Source of the DNA: Bacteroidales bacterium UBA5219
Lineage (GTDB): Bacteria > Bacteroidota > Bacteroidia > Bacteroidales > ML635J-15
Assembly (NCBI GenBank): GCA_002412425.1
Contig: DHVB01000063.1
Span: forward strand, 1 to 7,899
Direction of reading: 5' to 3'
DNA: 7,899 nucleotides
The notes under the pieces were generated by a model. The model saw nothing but the letters and a program-made list of their open reading frames with translations, was not told where the DNA came from and ran no database searches. The position numbers and the translations under genes were made by a program. Shown here in pieces: positions 7,401 to 7,899 of the stretch. How positions within the stretch are numbered: position 1 is the stretch's first letter; every line of letters begins with the position of its first letter.

Positions 7401-7899
7401 GTTTTGGAGTGCAAAAGATGTTATTTTAGAATCTTATGATGATTTACATAATCCAACCGCAAATGTTTGTATAAACCCATTAAGTAGTTTTGGTGATTCT
7501 GCACAAGTTGAAGTAGAGTTTTTATGGGTGGTAAAAAACCCAGAAGCAAATGGATGTTCTTCGATAGATACGGCTTGGGTAAAATTTTATCAACAACCAC
7601 AAGCAAATGCAGGATTAGATAAAATTGTTTGCGGACCAGAAACCGACTTGCAAGCTTATTGGAGTTTTCCTCCAAATCCAAGCTATACTCCTGATGGAAT
7701 TTGGTCAACAGTACCAAAACCCGGAGCAACAGCAGATATAGACGACTTGTTTGACCCTAATTCTCATGTTAGTGTAAGTTTATCAGGAATTTGGCGATTT
7801 GTGTTTAGAGAAAATAATGCAAATTATAACGGTTGTTATTCTACTGATACTGTTCAAATTGAATTTGTAGAAACACCTATACCTTTTGCTGGAGAAGAT
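4411..7899 (+). CDS. Giant secreted multi-domain protein with P-domain-like module and Ig-like repeats, probable T9SS cargo (3' end outside window)
   Basis: The frame is open for 1163 codons from ATG 4411 to the window edge, with no stop. An in-frame TGA at 4384-4386 makes this the first possible ATG. Residues 1-19 are a signal peptide (K2, K3, hydrophobic 4-17, cleavage after AIS). Residues 20-110 form a beta-rich module ending in K-A-W-V-W-V. Residues about 150-325 match a P-domain pattern. Residues about 451-545 form an Ig-like unit beginning C-A-N-D-A-P-F. From residue 597 the protein is colinear with residues 26-585 of the 1209-residue protein: first the N-terminal module, then Ig-like repeats from 709, 795, 872, 967 and 1063, with a sixth starting at 1156. 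If colinearity continues, about 620 more residues ending in a T9SS type B domain would follow; this is a prediction. No protease or other catalytic domain is visible. It is probably co-transcribed with the small gene 10 bases upstream. Confidence 0.92.
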   Translation, partial: MKKIILLSIIIAFTNFAISQIIAPSAETSFSTNYSSQYLAGGGQNDLVFVFCSDETNNAVGELQVSNAGGCTVTWFVYDGLSYSALGQVGSVATGLTSGLYMAQVNCSGTITCYKAWVWVNQTYVHIDPIEPGCETFTLNAQVNPLDTEFHIIDPPGIDFEIDENTYIQICFWANHTYVSDLGFYLKAPGATTLEPGNDGVVALLPSASDWGLGGAFQSNTTIPWAVTGCAPEDEGTNCNDGNHLDEFCFSTNYWLGGPELTPGNPAHVPCICDLPVPLQGVYAPAESWERIYGYMAGDPGWAIQIYDCQPVDYGALTMARLVFSAQTSCGQTTFVYDSDEIYSVINDNSCAANTASIYVVPSPIPPSGYTVTSSITSHTWSCTGSGFTGNQLSHQIVKGTADYPHTTSDFVLTVKESINAPGSPKCTTVKSETFFTLPSDATITPVGPVCANDAPFQLQAVDGGGIWTTNAPENSIINNIFYPGTAGGGTWNISYNIGGPCPDSDQISVVIYETVSVTNFSDNVCDGTGDYYTVSFNVVNNQGNPATFFVDYGQGQQTLTGNFSHQFPSQTSYSITVSDVHDCSEYVLNGYRNCGCTTFAGTISPSSPLQLCVGECTNTLSHNNNAVLDANDMLEYVLHDGNIPPTIYAYNATKPEFCYTDIPIEFRETGTIFYVSALAGNISGSHVSLTDPCYSLSMSIPVVWYPLPVAHIAQTTMSVCGLTAHLVATAPSAGSIGTWTANGDFLPLGGQTINSNELDVLKEGDYGQLTFTWTVVDGVCSASDNIIVYFNEQPNAYAGADSQVCGNEIELNAILSHASNSGYWSGNGSFEQSSNPTTTVLSTGTQVFTWREENGECWDEDQVTITFIPNPQPFTTPNVDTVCGNTCWIKVFNVTGTGSWKAYHNGTPISPLFIGGNNQAEVQVSVSYGASVLSYAVDFVWTEKIMANGLECTNTATKRVVFARQPVAVADPNQFEICGNCVTLTAGVTGSSWATGFWSAKDVILESYDDLHNPTANVCINPLSSFGDSAQVEVEFLWVVKNPEANGCSSIDTAWVKFYQQPQANAGLDKIVCGPETDLQAYWSFPPNPSYTPDGIWSTVPKPGATADIDDLFDPNSHVSVSLSGIWRFVFRENNANYNGCYSTDTVQIEFVETPIPFAGED
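4858..5385 (+). other. P-domain-like module (proprotein convertase P/Homo B type), residues about 150-325
   Basis: Residues 168-187 contain I-C-F-W-A-N-H-T-Y-V-S-D-L-G-F-Y-L-K-A-P, like the family's opening H-T-Y-x-x-D-L-x-x-x-L-x-x-P strand pair. Near the end come G-V-Y-A-P-A-E-S-W, then G-x-x-A-G-D-P-G-W-A-I-Q-I-Y-D, then D-Y-G-A-L and L-V-F. This is the family's usual closing order (G-x-Y-x-P, G-x-W-x-L-x-V-x-D, G-x-L-x-x-W-x-L-x-F); the usual W before the last strand is replaced (M319-A320-R321). P-domains normally stabilise a neighbouring subtilisin-type protease; here none is attached. An insert between the two halves (about residues 205-270) holds several Cys. Confidence 0.65.
6199..7899 (+). 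repeat. Copy 2 of the paralogous segment (residues 597-1163), running off the window
   Basis: This is the counterpart of 277-1956. Homology starts at residue 597 (C-T-T-F-A-G), matching C26-T-T-N-A-G at the mature N-terminus of the first protein, and continues without large gaps to the last base of the window. The small length differences are confined to loops within repeats (spacings 86, 77, 95, 96, 93 against 85, 79, 97, 90, 93). It contains the five complete Ig-like repeats from 6535 on. Confidence 0.9.

Noticed and set aside
7421..7729. A 102-codon minus-strand open frame
   Set aside because: Antisense to conserved repeats of the gene at 4411 that align with the first giant protein; Leu/Lys-rich shadow composition.

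Overview
The window is AT-rich, tightly packed and coded entirely on the + strand. It reads as part of a Bacteroidota genome (Bacteroidales- or Flavobacteriales-like). The evidence is the type IX secretion system (T9SS) type B sorting domain closing the first large gene, A/T-rich leaders with no Shine-Dalgarno motif, TAnnTTTG-type -7 promoter elements, and large Cys/Trp-patterned Ig-like repeat proteins. The sequence alone does not name a genus.

Layout: (1) positions 1-43 hold the last codons of an upstream gene whose C-terminus resembles a T9SS type B tail, followed by a terminator hairpin (60-89). (2) A complete 1209-residue secreted repeat protein lies at 202-3831. It has a signal peptide, an N-terminal module, eight Ig-like repeats of about 88 residues, PKD-like modules and a CHU_C/gliding-motility-associated C-terminal domain. 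It ends in a terminator (3846-3875) whose stem is almost the same as the first one. (3) A probable promoter (3944-3951) leads into a 142-residue secreted protein of unknown function (3972-4400). (4) Ten bases later a second giant secreted protein starts (4411) and stays open for 1163 codons to the window edge. No intergenic stretch exceeds 160 bases.

The main observation is that the last gene carries, from residue 597 on, a repeat-by-repeat copy of the mature N-terminal half of the 1209-residue protein. In front of this copy sit about 575 extra residues. These include a region matching the proprotein-convertase P-domain pattern, but no protease domain is visible. The locus therefore looks like a tandem family of T9SS-exported surface or matrix proteins that diversifies by whole-array duplication and by adding N-terminal modules. 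The small secreted protein sits at the head of the second transcription unit and may work with its giant neighbour. Export through T9SS and surface attachment follow from the sorting domain family; an adhesive role is inference.
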